A stretch of DNA of 32,477 nucleotides from Gnetum montanum (Eukaryota > Streptophyta > Gnetopsida > Gnetales > Gnetaceae): the NCBI GenBank assembly GCA_015680685.1, contig MNCI01009084.1, positions 41,071-73,547 on the forward strand, read 5' to 3'. Positions within the stretch are counted from its first letter, which is position 1; the number at the start of each line of letters is the position of its first letter. Made by a program: the position numbers and the translations under genes. This document shows, in pieces, positions 32,275-32,477 of the stretch. A model generated the notes under the pieces. The model saw nothing but the letters and a program-made list of their open reading frames with translations. It did not search any database and had not been told where the DNA came from.

Positions 32275-32477
32275 CGATAGTGAGGAGGTTGGATATTAAA
32301 ACCTACGATCAACGATACATAACATTAGTTCTGATGCCCGTGAAAACCAACTGTTCACAGAGGGAACAACCACNTGCAGCCTAACCATTATGGATATTAT
32401 GTGCAGTAGCCAATTTCTCCAAGTGACTCTATGAGTCACACAACCCCCAACCATTACTACCAAGTTCAAGAGTACTT
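32272..32477 (+). pseudogene. Start and later Pro/Gln-rich part of gag, joined at an N
   Basis: In the +1 frame, text up to 32373 matches element A near 9542-9650. The single N at 32374 follows, and the next bases match element A near 11180-11280 (HHPISP-like and YYVQ-like context, then NHYYQVQEY). About 1.5 kb of gag relative to element A is therefore missing at the N. This may be a real deletion or a collapsed assembly gap. Confidence 0.7.

Larger units (their letters stand above)
30723..32477 (+). mobile_element. 5' part of a third LTR element, a relative of element A (continues past the window)
   Basis: A 945-bp LTR with the same TGATGAG/CTCATCA ends is followed, one base later, by a tRNA-Asp-type primer site. 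The gag N-terminal ORF of element A comes next, and then sequence matching its Pro/Gln-rich part. LTR and gag clearly belong to the same family as element A but a different subfamily. The five bases before it are AACAT; the matching duplication would lie outside the window. Confidence 0.88.

Noticed and set aside
1-32477. CRISPR arrays, tRNA or rRNA genes, organelle or bacterial operons
   Set aside because: No evenly spaced repeat-spacer structure, no cloverleaf or rRNA motif seen, and the content is plant retrotransposon throughout.

Overview
The window looks like intergenic DNA from a plant nuclear genome. It is AT-rich, has no dense genes, and is built mostly from decayed Ty3/gypsy LTR retrotransposons. 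The families seen (a chromovirus-like element with a degenerate chromodomain, and Tat/Athila-like elements whose primer site matches plant tRNA-Asp), the age of the insertions and the near absence of intact ORFs fit a large, slowly purged genome such as a gymnosperm. That last step is inference; nothing in the window fixes the species. I found no intact cellular protein-coding gene, tRNA, rRNA or CRISPR array.

Layout. (1) 1-3723: internal part of a dead chromovirus-like Ty3 element (gag, protease, N-terminal RT, integrase, chromodomain-like tail). The RT catalytic core and RNase H are deleted and its 5' LTR lies outside the window. A probable 3' LTR follows (about 3724-4500), carrying a dense AGACATCT/TGTCTC repeat cluster. 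(2) 4516-5850: a field of imperfect short palindromes and direct repeats built on TTGTAGAACC/GGTTCTACAA. (3) 5851-8163: AT-rich DNA with a Ty1/copia C-terminal relic and other weak minus-strand coding relics. (4) 8164-15299: a complete LTR retrotransposon (here element A) with 780- and 801-bp LTRs, a perfect 5-bp target duplication GGGAT, and a tRNA-Asp-type primer site. It has one 2.9-kb gag-protease frame but no reverse transcriptase, RNase H or integrase, so it is a non-autonomous gag-pro element. (5) 15305-19661: older DNA with minus-strand gene or transposase relics, into which element A inserted. (6) 19667-28482: a second, older full-length element (element B) with about 1.7-1.9-kb LTRs and scrambled, deleted pol pieces (PR, RNase H tail, RT start, integrase tail). 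(7) 28483-30722: unassigned DNA with short duplications. (8) 30723-32477: the 5' LTR and gag start of a relative of element A, cut by the window end and containing an N at what looks like a 1.5-kb deletion or collapsed gap.

The elements matter together because the partial copy at the right end allows element A to be read comparatively. The two share TATA box, poly(A) signal, primer site, the gag N-terminus and even the same +1 frame break. The most unusual observations are the gag-pro-only architecture with termini and TSD intact, the shared frame break, the indel-free nonsense decay of its long frame, the CG-rich 18-bp palindrome in the LTR promoter region, and the auxin-response-like repeat cluster in the first LTR.
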